A stretch of 40,720 nt of DNA, taken from NCBI GenBank assembly GCA_017464225.1, contig JAFUDW010000142.1, positions 1-40,720 of the forward strand. Direction: 5' to 3'. A program made the position numbers and the translations under genes. The DNA is from Clostridia bacterium (GTDB taxonomy: Bacteria; Bacillota_A; Clostridia; Christensenellales; Aristaeellaceae). This document shows positions 7,564 through 15,706 of the stretch, piece by piece (positions within the stretch are counted from its first letter, which is position 1; each line of letters starts with the position of its first letter). Under the pieces are notes generated by a model. That model made no database searches. It saw nothing but the letters and a program-made list of their open reading frames with translations, and was not told the DNA's origin.

Positions 7564-9350
7564 TCCAGCCTGTCCATCAGCTGACTGTTGTTTTGGGTTT
7601 CGTTCAGCAGATCGTCCATGGCGCGGGCAAAGGCCTCGTCATCCTGCTCCGCCGCCTGACGGTGCAGGCGAAGGTAAGCGGCATTGGCCTTTTCGCTCAG
7701 CATGCTGTCGGCATTGCGGGTCATGCTGCGCTTGCAGTCCATACGACCGGCGGCGTCCATGTATAATTCCATATTGGCCGTTCCGCGGAATTCCTCGGCG
7801 ATGGCGCGGTCCAGCGCGATGCCGGTATCCTCCAGCATGACGGCGATGATGGTCAGGCTGCCGCCCTCGCGCAGGGCGCGGGCCGAACCAAACAGCCGTT
7901 TGGGTTTGGCCAGCGATCCCGCGGCCAGGCCGCCGGACAGGATGCGCACGTTCTGCGGAGCGCACTCGCTGTAAGCGCGGCCCAGAGCGGTCAGGTTGTC
8001 CACCAGCAGCACCACGTCTTTTTTCTGTTCAGCCAGGCGCATGGCGCGCTCCATGGTCAATTCGGCAATGCGCGTATGGTTTTCCATGGGCTCGTCAAAG
8101 CCTGCGTAAATCACCTCGCCCGGCAGCGTATCCCGGGCAACGGTGATATCCTCGGGGCGCTCGTTCAGCAAAAGGCTCAGCAGCTGGGTCTCGGGATACT
8201 GGGCATGGATGCTGGCGGCAATGGCCGTGAGCAGGGCGGTTTTGCCGCTGCGGGGCGGAGCCAGGATCAGCGAACGCTGGCCAAAGCCGATGGGGCAAAA
8301 CAGATCGATCATGCGCAGCATCCGGTTGTCCTGCGCCTTCTGGGAAAGGACGATCTGCCGGGTGGGATAGATAGCGGTCAGCGTGTCAAAGGCCACGGGC
8401 GGCTTCACATCCTGAGAATCGATGCCGTTGACCTCGGTGACATACAGCAGCATGCCGTGGGTCTCGTTTTCCCGGCGGGGACGCACTTTACCGCTTACCT
8501 TGTCGCCCGTACGCAGATGGAAACGGCGGATCTGAGCGGGGGAAACGTAAATATCCTCATGGCCGGGCAGGTAATTGCCGGTGCGCAGGTAGCCGTGGCC
8601 CTCGCTCTGCATTTCCAGCACGCCGGCGCTGTCGATCACCTCGCCGGAAGCCAGCAGATCGGGCAGCGCCATGGAAGGCGCGCCGTCCCGGCGGGCGCGG
8701 TAATCGCTCTGATAGGCGTTATAGCTGGGTCTGACGTCGCTCTGGTAAGGCGCGGTATAGCGGGCGGGAGCTTCCTGAACGGGCTCTCTCTCTTCGGCGG
8801 GCTGCACGGCGTCCGGGCCGAAACGCGATACAGTGCTGGCAGGCCGCTGAGGCGCGCGCTGCTGGCCGTAGCCCGCGGGCTGAAGCGGACGCTGCTGCCC
8901 ATAGGCGGCGGCAGGACGCTGGTAGCTGCTCGTGGTTTGCTGCTGATAGCCCCGCGGATTGTGCCAGGCCCGGGCGCCCTCCAGCGTAAAGGCGGGCTTG
9001 TTGGTGCCGGGCACGTTGCCATGGCTGGCGGCGGGCTGAGCTGCCGCTGCGGGCCGCTGCGCGGCGGGGGCGGGAGCGGCAGGGGCTACCGCGGAGCGGG
9101 TGAAAGGCACGTTGGGCGTCAGCACCGGCGTATCCTCATCGTCCGCAACAATAGAAACGCTGCGGCGGACGGGGGCGGGAGCGGTGACAGGCGCTTCCTC
9201 GGCGGACGCTTCTTCTTTTACAAGCGCTTCGCAAAGGCGATCCACAATGCCCTGCTTGGAAATCCCGGCGCTGAGCTTAACGCCGTTTTCCCTGGCTACC
9301 TGGCGCAGTTCAAGGACGGTCATGGCTTCAAAGGCTTCCTTGCTAAACAA
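7560..9350 (-). CDS. rho: Transcription termination factor Rho, with a long low-complexity insert
   Basis: Hexameric RNA-dependent ATPase that ends untranslated transcripts. Start: TTG 9350-9348 with AGGAGG 9 bases upstream (9360-9365); the ORF can open seven codons earlier at another TTG, but then the ribosome site would be inside the gene. The 596 residues comprise a Rho N-terminal (SAP-like) domain 1-45, a disordered Ala/Pro/Gln/Tyr-rich insert about 48-225 with repeats such as AAYGQQRP and AGYGQQRAP, a cold-shock-type RNA-binding domain about 228-308, and the ATPase core: Walker A APPRSGKT (364-371), LLNERPED with the catalytic Glu397, Walker B VVLLVDN (446-452), Q/R loops KPKRLFGSAR, EEFRGTANMEL, and KRSMTR matching the arginine-finger segment. 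Compared with E. coli Rho, Asp210, Ser266 and Arg269 are Asn, Asn and Ala here. Identity certain; the divergence is real in the sequence. Confidence 0.93.
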   Translation of the reverse strand: MFSKEAFEAMTVLELRQVARENGVKLSAGISKQGIVDRLCEALVKEEASAEEAPVTAPAPVRRSVSIVADDEDTPVLTPNVPFTRSAVAPAAPAPAAQRPAAAAQPAASHGNVPGTNKPAFTLEGARAWHNPRGYQQQTTSSYQRPAAAYGQQRPLQPAGYGQQRAPQRPASTVSRFGPDAVQPAEEREPVQEAPARYTAPYQSDVRPSYNAYQSDYRARRDGAPSMALPDLLASGEVIDSAGVLEMQSEGHGYLRTGNYLPGHEDIYVSPAQIRRFHLRTGDKVSGKVRPRRENETHGMLLYVTEVNGIDSQDVKPPVAFDTLTAIYPTRQIVLSQKAQDNRMLRMIDLFCPIGFGQRSLILAPPRSGKTALLTAIAASIHAQYPETQLLSLLLNERPEDITVARDTLPGEVIYAGFDEPMENHTRIAELTMERAMRLAEQKKDVVLLVDNLTALGRAYSECAPQNVRILSGGLAAGSLAKPKRLFGSARALREGGSLTIIAVMLEDTGIALDRAIAEEFRGTANMELYMDAAGRMDCKRSMTRNADSMLSEKANAAYLRLHRQAAEQDDEAFARAMDDLLNETQNNSQLMDRLD

Positions 9351-9386
9351 CGGTTTGTTCCTCCTGATCAATATGAAATGATGGGA

Positions 9387-10388
9387 TCAATTTGCCGGAT
9401 TCAGGGCGATCAGAACGTCCCGGTCAACGGCCTGCTCCACCCAATGGGAAAAGTTGGCATACAGCGGAGAGGCGGGCAGGATGAAGCCGGCTTCCAGCGC
9501 AAGCTTTTCCAGCGCGCTGCGCTTGAGGGTATAGGTGTTGAACGCGATGGCCGCGGCGCAACCCGGCAGAAGCGCCTGCCGCCAGCCCGGCAACGCCTGG
9601 GCGAGCAGCGATTCAAAACTGCCGGCCCGGCCGTTTTCGCGCGGCGCGTGCTGTACGCCGTAGGGCAGATCGGCAATTAGCGCGCGCGCCGGCCCTTTGC
9701 GCAGCAGGCTTCCGGTATCCCGGGTATCGCCGGTAAAAAGGGTCATCGTCTGGCTTTGGCCCTCCCGGCCCATGCGGATCACCGTGGCCGGCACGCTCCT
9801 TCCGCCCGGAAGCGTGTGGCTTTCGGCCGTGATCGCATGCTTGATCTTGTGGTATTGCAGCCAATTTTTGGTAAAAGCCAGCGCTTCCTGTACGCTCTTT
9901 TTATCGCTTTCCACGCCCAGAGCGTCCATGCCCCGGATCAGAGCGCAGTACAGCGTGGTGCCCCGTCCGCAAATGGGGTCCAGGATCCTGGGCGCTTCGG
10001 CCTGCCACTGGCTGCCGGCCGACAGCGCCAGGTTCAGCATCAGCTGTGTGAAATCAGCGTTGGTTTTGCCCTTGTATTTCAGAAGATCGGGCATATCCCC
10101 AGGCAGAAAAGATGCGCGGGCCGGCATATCCAGCGGGCGAAGCAGGCCGCTTTCCAGGGCGCACGCCATATGCAGGCTGGAAAACCGGGCAAGGAAAGCC
10201 TGCTGGGCTGTTGTCAATTCCGGCGCTTCAAAGCACAAAAATTGCGCGCCCCCCAGGATGCGCGGTTGGATGTCAGCCGATATTCCGCACGCCGAAAGCA
10301 TGCAGGCCAATTCCTTTTGTGAAAGCGTAAGAAGCGATTGCTGGTAGCGCGCGTTGGGATGTGCGCGCAATTGGAAGGCGAAAAGCAT
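9387..10388 (-). CDS. SAM-dependent RNA methyltransferase-like protein (TRM11/UPF0020 type)
   Basis: A 333-residue Rossmann-fold methyltransferase. Motif I is LDPICGRGTTLYCA, followed by the acidic residue GVESD that should bind the ribose of S-adenosylmethionine. The catalytic motif is DLPYGV, the N/D-P-P-Y variant found in TRM11 and related guanine-N2 methylases. The N-terminal 130 residues show no clear THUMP domain, so the substrate (tRNA, rRNA or DNA) is open. Start: ATG 10388-10386, with a GAGAGG site 7 bases upstream; the ORF is open 22 codons further but into promoter-like sequence. It lies directly upstream of rho on the same strand (36 bases), suggesting co-transcription. Confidence 0.75.
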   Translation of the reverse strand: MLFAFQLRAHPNARYQQSLLTLSQKELACMLSACGISADIQPRILGGAQFLCFEAPELTTAQQAFLARFSSLHMACALESGLLRPLDMPARASFLPGDMPDLLKYKGKTNADFTQLMLNLALSAGSQWQAEAPRILDPICGRGTTLYCALIRGMDALGVESDKKSVQEALAFTKNWLQYHKIKHAITAESHTLPGGRSVPATVIRMGREGQSQTMTLFTGDTRDTGSLLRKGPARALIADLPYGVQHAPRENGRAGSFESLLAQALPGWRQALLPGCAAAIAFNTYTLKRSALEKLALEAGFILPASPLYANFSHWVEQAVDRDVLIALNPAN

Positions 10389-10522
10389 GAAAAACCTCTC
10401 TATGTGTCTTCTGCCTGTATGACAAAGTATAGCACAGATTGGCCGGATTATCAAGCCGCGGAAACAAAAATAAACGCGCGTTCAAAGTTTCCCTTTAAAA
10501 TCCCGTGCCGCGTCTGCTTTTC

Positions 10523-10551
10523 GCATAAATGGCGGAGGGCGGGCATAGTAT
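10523..10551 (+). promoter_or_regulatory. Sporulation-sigma-like promoter (SigE/SigK type) of the SPOCS gene
   Basis: GCATAAA (10523-10529), 14-base spacer, CATAGTAT (10544-10551). This resembles the B. subtilis mother-cell patterns (ATA-rich -35 and CATA-N3-T -10), and no SigA-type pair with good spacing is seen here. The gene it precedes encodes a spore-associated domain, which supports the reading. Confidence 0.4.
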
Positions 10552-10578
10552 CCCTCAGAAATCAAAGGGGGACAGCAT

Positions 10579-12114
10579 ATGAGTGTGCGTTTGAAGCGCG
10601 AAACGATAGAAGCCGGAAGCCTGCTGCGCGCCCAGCCGCAGCAAATCATTGTGGAGGCGGAGGCCACGCTGCCAGGCGGTCTGCGGGACGATGTGCTCCT
10701 GTTCCATACAGAAGCGAAAGCGCTGCCCATCGCGGCGGAAACGGCGGGCGGGCGCGTTACCGTCAGCGGGCAGGTAGCCTTCCGGGCGCTCTATGCCCAG
10801 GGCGATCTTACCCGGGTGCGCAGCATTGAGGAAACGCGGGATTTCAGCCGCCCGCTGAACGCCGATACCCGGGAAACCCAGGCCAGGTATGAGCCGGTAT
10901 GTGAAATCACCGCCGTATCGGCCCGCGTATTCAACGGCAGGCTGCTTATGCGCGCGGAAATGAACGTGGGGGCCGAGGCCAACGAGACCCACGATGTTCA
11001 GGTGGTGACGGCGCTGGAGGAGGAGAACGCACAGGTGCTCTCTGATACCCTGACCGTACGGCATACCGTGGGCGAGGGCAGCGGCCAAGGGCTGGTGAAG
11101 GGAGAATTTGAGATATCCCAGGCGCTGCAGGCCGATGAAGCGCTGCTGGGCAGCGGCGAGGCCCGGGTGGAGGATATCCTGGGCGGAGCGGACGGACGAG
11201 CGGCGGTGACGGGCACCATTGACCTTACGGTATGCCACGCCTCCCGTATGCCCGGCCATCCGCTGGTATACACTCAGCACAGCCTCCCCTTTGAACAGCA
11301 GGTAACGCTGAGCGGCGAGCCCGGCGAAATGCTTTCGGCATCTGTGCGCGTCACCGACGTGGCGGCAGCGCTGGAGGAGGGGGAAAACGGACAGACGCTG
11401 CGGGCGGAGGTAGGCGTTGACGCCAGAGTACAGGCGCTTCGGGACGAGCAATGCGCGGTCATCAGCGACGTGTTCAGCGATGCGGGCGATCTGCTGACGC
11501 CCTCCGGGGAGCGCATGAGCTTTTGCGTAGGCTACGTCAATGATCAGACGGCCGAAAGCGGACGGGTGCAGATCGTGCTGCCGGAGGATAAGCCGCGCAT
11601 CCAGACTGTGCTGGCGGCCTTTGTGCAGCCTGTGCTGGCCGGAGCCCGGAGCCAGGGCGGCAAGCTGCACGCTGATATGCTGCTGCGATCCACGCTGATC
11701 TACATGACCGAGGACAGCGGTATCCCGGTTTCCTATACCGCCGAGGAGCCCATGCGCATGGCATTTGCCGGGGAGCTTCAGGAGGATGACGCCCTGTCGT
11801 TGTCGGCGTCCCGGGTGGAGGCGGCTGCCGTGGCGGGGGATCGGGCGGAGATCCGCTTTGTGCTCACGCTGCAGGGGCAGGGCGCCCGCTACCGGCAGGT
11901 TTTTGCCGTTACCGACGCGGTAACCGAAGAAGCGCCGCCCTCCGCTCCGGCGCTGGCGCTGTACCGTACCCAGGGCGATGAACGGCTGTGGGATGTGATG
12001 AAGCGTTATCGCCTGTCCGCTGAAAGCCTGAAGGCGTTCAACGAGCAGCTCAGGGATAAAGAGGCCGATCAGACGCTTCCGCAAGGACTTGAGATCATCG
12101 CCTACAGGCGATAA
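10579..12114 (+). CDS. DUF3794 (SPOCS) repeat protein with C-terminal LysM-like domain
   Basis: A 511-residue protein of the type found in endospore formers, where SPOCS domains occur in spore coat/cortex proteins. The N-terminal part contains the DUF3794 pattern (VTVSGQVAFRALYAQG, then DVQVVTALEEE), and similar beta-rich modules recur around residues 185-290 and 310-410 (PGHPLVYTQHSLPFEQQV, GIPVSYTAEEPMRM). The last 50 residues (GDERLWDVMKRYRLSAESL and LPQGLEIIAY) look like a LysM, which would bind peptidoglycan. No signal peptide, as expected for proteins made in the mother cell and assembled on the forespore. Start: ATG 10579 with AAAGGGGG 7 bases upstream. It overlaps the convergent membrane-protein gene by 20 bases at its 3' end. 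The promoter looks sporulation-specific. Confidence 0.82.
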   Translation: MSVRLKRETIEAGSLLRAQPQQIIVEAEATLPGGLRDDVLLFHTEAKALPIAAETAGGRVTVSGQVAFRALYAQGDLTRVRSIEETRDFSRPLNADTRETQARYEPVCEITAVSARVFNGRLLMRAEMNVGAEANETHDVQVVTALEEENAQVLSDTLTVRHTVGEGSGQGLVKGEFEISQALQADEALLGSGEARVEDILGGADGRAAVTGTIDLTVCHASRMPGHPLVYTQHSLPFEQQVTLSGEPGEMLSASVRVTDVAAALEEGENGQTLRAEVGVDARVQALRDEQCAVISDVFSDAGDLLTPSGERMSFCVGYVNDQTAESGRVQIVLPEDKPRIQTVLAAFVQPVLAGARSQGGKLHADMLLRSTLIYMTEDSGIPVSYTAEEPMRMAFAGELQEDDALSLSASRVEAAAVAGDRAEIRFVLTLQGQGARYRQVFAVTDAVTEEAPPSAPALALYRTQGDERLWDVMKRYRLSAESLKAFNEQLRDKEADQTLPQGLEIIAYRR

Positions 12115-12442
12115 AAGGGGAGAAAAACGCTTCCAGGAGAAGGCTGGTCAGAAAAATCAGCGCCTTGTATGCCGGCGCAAAGATCGGCTCAAAAAAGGCC
12201 GCGCAGGCGGCGTACGCCAATCCGGACAGGATCATGGCTGCGCCGCATGACGCGGCTGTTTTGCGGAGCGCGGCGCTCCGCCTGGATGGCGCGTACCATG
12301 GGCGATGCGCGAAACGCCGGGCGTAAAGCATGGCGCATACCGCCCGGAGGAGCAGCGCCGCCATCAGCGATGCCGCCGCCAGCGGACATGCCAAAATGGC
12401 GCACAGCAGCGTGCGCCTAAGCATGCGGGAAGAATAGCCCAT
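12095..12442 (-). CDS. Small membrane protein of unknown function
   Basis: 115 residues with two hydrophobic regions, about residues 10-42 and 65-110, separated by a basic, arginine-rich stretch (ARRFAHRPWYAPSRRSAALRK). I do not recognise the family. ATG 12442 lies four bases after the stop of the YhcN lipoprotein gene on the same strand; no ribosome binding site is visible, so translation would depend on coupling. The ORF also opens at a TTG inside the upstream gene. The 3' end overlaps the convergent SPOCS gene by 20 bases. Real membrane-protein composition argues for a gene; lack of a ribosome site argues against. Confidence 0.45.
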   Translation of the reverse strand: MGYSSRMLRRTLLCAILACPLAAASLMAALLLRAVCAMLYARRFAHRPWYAPSRRSAALRKTAASCGAAMILSGLAYAACAAFFEPIFAPAYKALIFLTSLLLEAFFSPFIACRR

Positions 12443-12446
12443 ATTA

Positions 12447-13022
12447 TTATTTCTGATAGAGATCAAGCTTGGCTGCCAGCGCGTCCAGATCGGCCTTCAC
12501 TGTGGCATAGCCTGTTCCCGACTGCAGCGCCTGATACAGCGCCGATATTTTGTCGATCTCGTCAGCGTTGCTGGTCACGGCCACTCGGGCGATGCCGGGG
12601 TGCGCGGCGACGGCGCGATCCAGCACCATGCCCTGCAGCCTTTCGTCAATGCCGCCCTTATAGGAGCTGTTGAAGGTGACGCCCACCAGCGCGGTATTGC
12701 CCGCCGCGGCCGCCACGGCGGTATCCACCTCGGTGAGCTTCTGCACGGCGTCCCTGAGATCCTTGGACGCCTTCAGGGCATCCTCGGCGCTGGACAGCGC
12801 GGCGCTGCCGCCCTTCAGCGTTTCGCCGATGGTGTTGCCCAGTTCGCCCAGCAGACCTTGATCGGTGGCCTGGGGAATATTGCTGGGCACCAGTGGCTGA
12901 GCGGTGGCGCCGCCCATTCCGCCCGGATCGGCGGTAGGCGTCGCGTCGGCGTTGCTGGCGCAGCCGGTGAGCATCAGGGTCAGCGCCAGCGTGAGCATGG
13001 TAAGCAACAGGATTCTTTTCAA
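12447..13022 (-). CDS. YhcN/YlaJ-family sporulation lipoprotein
   Basis: 191 residues. An N-terminal lipoprotein signal peptide ends in LMLTGC (lipid-modified Cys at residue 21). After a low-complexity linker the C-terminal 80 residues match the YhcN/YlaJ pattern: ERLQGMVLDRAVAAHPGIARVAVTSNADEIDKI, related to secretion-ring/BON-like folds. Family members are made in the forespore and sit in the inner spore membrane. Start: TTG 13022-13020, with GGAGG 9 bases upstream; that site is in the 5' arm region of a hairpin (13029-13063). Neighbouring SPOCS gene supports a sporulation role. It is separated from the nucleoside kinase by 64 bases and may share its transcript. Confidence 0.75.
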   Translation of the reverse strand: MKRILLLTMLTLALTLMLTGCASNADATPTADPGGMGGATAQPLVPSNIPQATDQGLLGELGNTIGETLKGGSAALSSAEDALKASKDLRDAVQKLTEVDTAVAAAAGNTALVGVTFNSSYKGGIDERLQGMVLDRAVAAHPGIARVAVTSNADEIDKISALYQALQSGTGYATVKADLDALAAKLDLYQK

Positions 13023-13028
13023 AGCAAA

Positions 13029-13063
13029 TCGCCTCCTCGCGGCTATTGTGCGCAGGGAGGCGA
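13029..13063 (-). promoter_or_regulatory. Inverted repeat that can sequester the YhcN ribosome binding site
   Basis: TCGCCTCC (13029-13036) and GGAGGCGA (13056-13063) are perfect complements with a 19-base loop. In the mRNA the second arm contains the GGAGG of the lipoprotein gene's ribosome site. It could lower translation or act as part of a terminator after the nucleoside kinase; there is no T-run. Confidence 0.35.
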
Positions 13064-13086
13064 CGATTTATCATTAGCACTTTTAT

Positions 13087-14733
13087 TCAGCTATAGAAAG
13101 TGTTTCCGCCAATGAATTCGCGCAGGATGGACAGCGGCGGGATCTCGCTTAGCGCCGAATCGGGCGCCGTGCGGAAATAGTTGAGCGTTTTGATGAGCCG
13201 GATTGCCATATAATAATTCGGATCGTCCTGCGGAACGCCCTGCAGCAGCGGATAAGCCACCTTTTTCAGCACCGGCAATTCATAATGCAGCGCGCTGTTG
13301 AAAACGATATCGGCCTGCTCCTGGTAGGGGAAGATCCATTTTTCTTCTCCCCGGCGCACGCTGTCCCACATGGCCAGCGTGCCTTCTGGCGTGGTGCCGC
13401 GGAACTGATAATCGCGCACAATGCGCCTGAGCAGTCTGGCGTCGGTGGTGCGGATGCGGTTGTGGTCGTCCAGGTTCAGGCAGGTGAGCTCGCTCAGGTA
13501 AAATTTGCATATTTCACCCGGAGCAAAGCCCTCGTGCAGCGCGGGATTGAGTCCGTGGATGCCCTCCACGATCAGCAGTTCCTCCCGTCCAAGCTGCAGG
13601 GAGGTCACGTTGTCCTGGCGCATGCCCGTGGAAAAATCATAGGAAGGCATGCCGGTTTCCCGGCCGTCCAGCAGGCTGCGGATGCAGCTGCGGAACAGTT
13701 CGGTATCCAGGGCGTAAAGGGATTCCAAATCGGGCTTTCCGTATTCGTCCAGGGGGATCTCGCTGCGGTTGCGGTAGAAGTTGTCCATGGAGATCAGCAC
13801 GGGCTTTAAGCCCAGCACCCGCAGATGCACCTTGAGCCGGTTGGCCGTAGTGGTCTTGCCGCTGCTGGAGGGTCCGGCTAAAAAGATCGCCCGGGCGTTC
13901 ATGCGCAGGATATCCTCGGCGATATCGGCCAGCGATTTATCATGCAGCGCTTCGTTGACTCGGATGAACTCGTTGAGCTCGCCCTTGTCGATCAGACGGT
14001 TCAGGTCGGCGGCGTTGCGGCAGCCCAGGATCTGGCACCAGTAATTGCTTTCAAAAAAGGTGGCCATGTGCTTGGGGCGGGATACGTAGGGCGCGGGCAC
14101 GGAGGGATCGCCGGGCGCGGGCATTTGCAGGATCAGCCCGGGCGGATGGTAGCGCAGGGCGAACACCGGCACATCGCCTGTGGCGGGCAGCATAGCCCCA
14201 TAAAAGTATTCCGCCATGCCGCCGCATTCATAAATGTTAAAATAATCAAATTGCCGATAGGACAGCAGATCGGCCTTGTCGCTCCAGCCCAGGGAATTGA
14301 AATAATCGATGGCCTGCTGCCGCGACCAGCGCGTGCGGACAAAGGGCAGGTTGGCCGCTACGATTTCGTGCATGGTTTCCTCGATCAGCTGGGCGTCGCC
14401 CTGCACCACGCGCTTTCCCTCCAGCTGCAGATACAGCCCAAAGCCGATGCTGTGCTCAATGCGCACGCGCACGTCGGGATAGCAGCGCCGTACCGCCATT
14501 AACAGGATAAAGCGCAGCGAACGCTCGTAAATACGCCGGCCCTCTTCATGCTGAAAGGTGATGGGCGAAAGCAGGCAATCCTTTTGCAGCTTCGCGTTCA
14601 ATTCCAGCACTTTGCCCGCGCAGAAAACGCCTAGAGGCTTATCGCTGTTGGCGGGAAGCAGGGCTTTCAGCGCTTCGGCCACCGTAGTTCCGGGCGCGAA
14701 ATCCAGTTTTTTGTCTTCACACTGTATGATCAA
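13087..14733 (-). CDS. Nucleoside kinase with N-terminal TGS and threonyl-tRNA-synthetase-like region
   Basis: 548 residues. The N-terminal 60 residues form a TGS-type ubiquitin-like fold (FAPGTTVAEALKALL), followed to about 200 by a region like the second additional domain of ThrRS (RRCYPDVRVRIEHSIGFG; YECGGMAEYFYGAML). The C-terminal half is a uridine kinase/phosphoribulokinase P-loop domain: Walker A GPSSSGKTT at 287-295, substrate segment ISMDNFYRNR, and LLIVEGIHGLNP. Such fusions are usual in Clostridia and are annotated as nucleoside (uridine) kinases; the role of the N-terminal part is not known. Start: TTG 14733-14731 with AAGGAGG 9 bases upstream; it overlaps the end of the exonuclease gene by 17 bases, so they are likely co-transcribed. 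Confidence 0.85.
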   Translation of the reverse strand: MIIQCEDKKLDFAPGTTVAEALKALLPANSDKPLGVFCAGKVLELNAKLQKDCLLSPITFQHEEGRRIYERSLRFILLMAVRRCYPDVRVRIEHSIGFGLYLQLEGKRVVQGDAQLIEETMHEIVAANLPFVRTRWSRQQAIDYFNSLGWSDKADLLSYRQFDYFNIYECGGMAEYFYGAMLPATGDVPVFALRYHPPGLILQMPAPGDPSVPAPYVSRPKHMATFFESNYWCQILGCRNAADLNRLIDKGELNEFIRVNEALHDKSLADIAEDILRMNARAIFLAGPSSSGKTTTANRLKVHLRVLGLKPVLISMDNFYRNRSEIPLDEYGKPDLESLYALDTELFRSCIRSLLDGRETGMPSYDFSTGMRQDNVTSLQLGREELLIVEGIHGLNPALHEGFAPGEICKFYLSELTCLNLDDHNRIRTTDARLLRRIVRDYQFRGTTPEGTLAMWDSVRRGEEKWIFPYQEQADIVFNSALHYELPVLKKVAYPLLQGVPQDDPNYYMAIRLIKTLNYFRTAPDSALSEIPPLSILREFIGGNTFYS

Positions 14734-15685
14734 CGGCTTTCGCCTCCTTCTCGGCTTCCTGAGCCGCCAGCTTGTTCCGCCACTGGATCAGCTTGGTGGA
14801 TATATAGGCCGGGTTCTGTTCCTCAGCCACGGCGCAGGCGCGCACCATGGCCTTGCGGCCGTTCTCTCCCTTCTGGAAGGAAACCGTTACGGTGAACAGG
14901 CCGTGATCGCCGCACACGCAAAGCGCTTGCCGGAGACCGCCCGGCTTTTCCACATAGCCCGCCGCCAGTTCGCATCGGTGCCCGCAGACCGGGCAGGGCG
15001 GCTGGGTGGCGTGCTTGCCGCGCATGGCGTCGGATACGCGGCTCACCCGGATGATATCGGTCTTTTCGGTGCGGCGGGCATGCTCCTCATGGGTCAGTTT
15101 GCGCGCCGTCTGGGGAAAGCGCAGCACATCCTCGGCGTTGGGGCACCTTTTAAATACCAGCGCAGTATAATATGCGTCGTTCAGCGCGTTATGAAAGGGG
15201 TGATCCTCCTCCGGCGGGATCTCAAAATGTTCCATGGCGCTTTTGAGCCCGGCCCGATTCTTGGTATCGCCCACCAGCTCGCCGTAGAGGCGCTGCAGAT
15301 CATACATGGCCGGGAAAGGCGTTTTGTAACCGAAAAAGTCCAGGTTCTGCTGGAGAACGGAAATATCGTCGCAGCCCCAGGTCAGCAGGGCGCAGTCATC
15401 GCCGCACCAGCGGCGGAAGCGCTCGGCGGCTTCGGCAAACTGCGGCGCGTCGCAGAGATCCTCCTGGCTGATGCCGGTGATGCGTTTGATGCGCGGATGC
15501 AATTTAATATAGTGCGTGGGCTGGATCAGCTGGTTGAAGGAGTCCACGATCTCCAGCTGGGCGTTCATGCGGATGGCGCCGATTTGGATCATTTCAAAGA
15601 GCAGCTTGCCCCCTACCGATTTGTAAGCGCTGCTGTTGTAGCTCATGGGCTGGTTCCATTCCAGATCCAGTACGATGTAGTCCAT
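14717..15685 (-). CDS. DEDDh 3'-5' exonuclease (KapD/ERI-1 type) with C-terminal zinc ribbon
   Basis: 322 residues. The nuclease domain spans about 1-180: Exo I VLDLEWNQ (Asp and Glu ligands), FEMIQIGAIRM, Exo II around LTWGCDDISVL, and Exo III HNALNDAYYTALV with the catalytic His and Asp. After a linker the C-terminal part has CPVCGHRC and, 21 residues on, CVC, which could bind zinc and nucleic acid. Homologues trim RNA 3' ends; the substrate here is unknown. Start: ATG 15685-15683, preceded by GAAGGGA at some distance. It is in a run of minus-strand genes and overlaps the nucleoside kinase start. Confidence 0.82.
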   Translation of the reverse strand: MDYIVLDLEWNQPMSYNSSAYKSVGGKLLFEMIQIGAIRMNAQLEIVDSFNQLIQPTHYIKLHPRIKRITGISQEDLCDAPQFAEAAERFRRWCGDDCALLTWGCDDISVLQQNLDFFGYKTPFPAMYDLQRLYGELVGDTKNRAGLKSAMEHFEIPPEEDHPFHNALNDAYYTALVFKRCPNAEDVLRFPQTARKLTHEEHARRTEKTDIIRVSRVSDAMRGKHATQPPCPVCGHRCELAAGYVEKPGGLRQALCVCGDHGLFTVTVSFQKGENGRKAMVRACAVAEEQNPAYISTKLIQWRNKLAAQEAEKEAKAVDHTV

Positions 15686-15706
15686 GGTATTTTACGATCC
15701 CTTCGG

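Noticed and set aside
8076..9680. 534-codon ORF on the plus strand opposite rho
   Set aside because: Crosses rho and the end of the methyltransferase gene, is glycine/arginine-biased and lacks a start site.
10555..12084. 509-codon minus-strand ORF opposite the SPOCS gene
   Set aside because: Antisense shadow; the plus-strand gene has a ribosome site, promoter and recognisable domains.
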